Below are positions 14,687 through 14,751 of a stretch of 14,751 nucleotides of DNA, in pieces; within the stretch, counting starts at the first letter, position 1; every line of letters starts with the position of its first letter. The notes below the pieces were generated by a model that made no database searches, was not told where the DNA came from, and was given only the letters and a program-made list of their open reading frames with translations. The translations under genes were made by a program, and so were the position numbers. Source of the stretch: an uncultured Coprococcus sp. (GTDB lineage Bacteria; Bacillota; Clostridia; Lachnospirales; Lachnospiraceae); contig URJU01000034.1 in NCBI GenBank assembly GCA_900548315.1, forward strand, positions 1-14,751, given 5' to 3'.

Positions 14687-14713
14687 AAGACCGGGAGCCT
14701 GTGGGGACGGAGG

Positions 14714-14751
14714 CTGTCTCTTATACACATCTGACGCTGCCGACGATAAGG
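14714..14751. other. Nextera sequencing adapter, not genomic
   Basis: Positions 14714-14732 are the mosaic end of Tn5 in reverse (CTGTCTCTTATACACATCT). They are followed without error by the Nextera adapter continuation GACGCTGCCGACGA (14733-14746). The last five bases (TAAGG) would then be the start of a sample index. Genomic sequence therefore stops at about 14713. Reading the other strand through it gives the tell-tale peptide MYKRQ. Confidence 0.97.

Noticed and set aside
1..14713. CRISPR arrays, tRNA or rRNA genes, prophage or transposase genes
   Set aside because: I looked for regularly spaced repeats, tRNA cloverleaf signatures and transposase motifs and saw none.
14426..14728. Reverse-strand frame of about 100 codons at the right edge
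   Set aside because: It begins inside the Nextera adapter (MYKRQ) and runs antisense to the CDF gene.

Overview
The window reads as a fragment of a Firmicutes genome, most likely a gut Lachnospiraceae (Coprococcus/Roseburia/Butyrivibrio-like). The evidence is indirect: strong AGGAGG-type ribosome binding sites, GTG and ATG starts, AGA/ATA-rich codon use at moderate GC, sigma-A promoters, the long clostridial GluRS form, a cytoplasmic GH3 enzyme with reversed domain order and a NiCo riboswitch. All eleven genes lie on the + strand. The last 38 bases begin with a Nextera library adapter, so the right edge is an assembly or trimming artefact and not genome.

Left part (1-4324). A non-coding edge ends in an intrinsic terminator. 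It is followed by a promoter and a long A-rich leader carrying a 33-nt tandem repeat, then an HMGL-like aldolase with its own terminator. Next comes a tight three-gene operon: a GFO/IDH/MocA oxidoreductase, a PlsC-type acyltransferase and a diacylglycerol-kinase-family lipid kinase. The last two concern phosphatidic acid and lipid turnover, and both junctions overlap.

Middle part (4325-8261). A NimA-like flavin split-barrel protein is followed by gltX (glutamyl-tRNA synthetase) behind a near-consensus promoter. A 200-bp imperfect palindrome, MITE-like or REP-like, then precedes argJ (ornithine/glutamate acetyltransferase). No other arginine genes are present.

Right-middle part (8262-13173). 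A macrodomain protein with a C-terminal helix-turn-helix domain is followed, after a terminator, by a small von Willebrand A protein with an intact MIDAS. The pairing suggests an ADP-ribose-linked regulatory or stress module, but that is inference. Then comes a 923-residue GH3 beta-glycosidase whose domains are in the order GH3_C, FnIII-like, GH3_N.

Right end (13174-14713). A 500-bp leader contains a promoter, a NiCo (czcD) riboswitch with an overlapping terminator, and then a second, unassigned, highly structured segment with a possible pseudoknot. It leads into a cation diffusion facilitator. Together these form a metal-responsive efflux unit in which cobalt or nickel should relieve termination. 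A terminator closes the gene just before the adapter.
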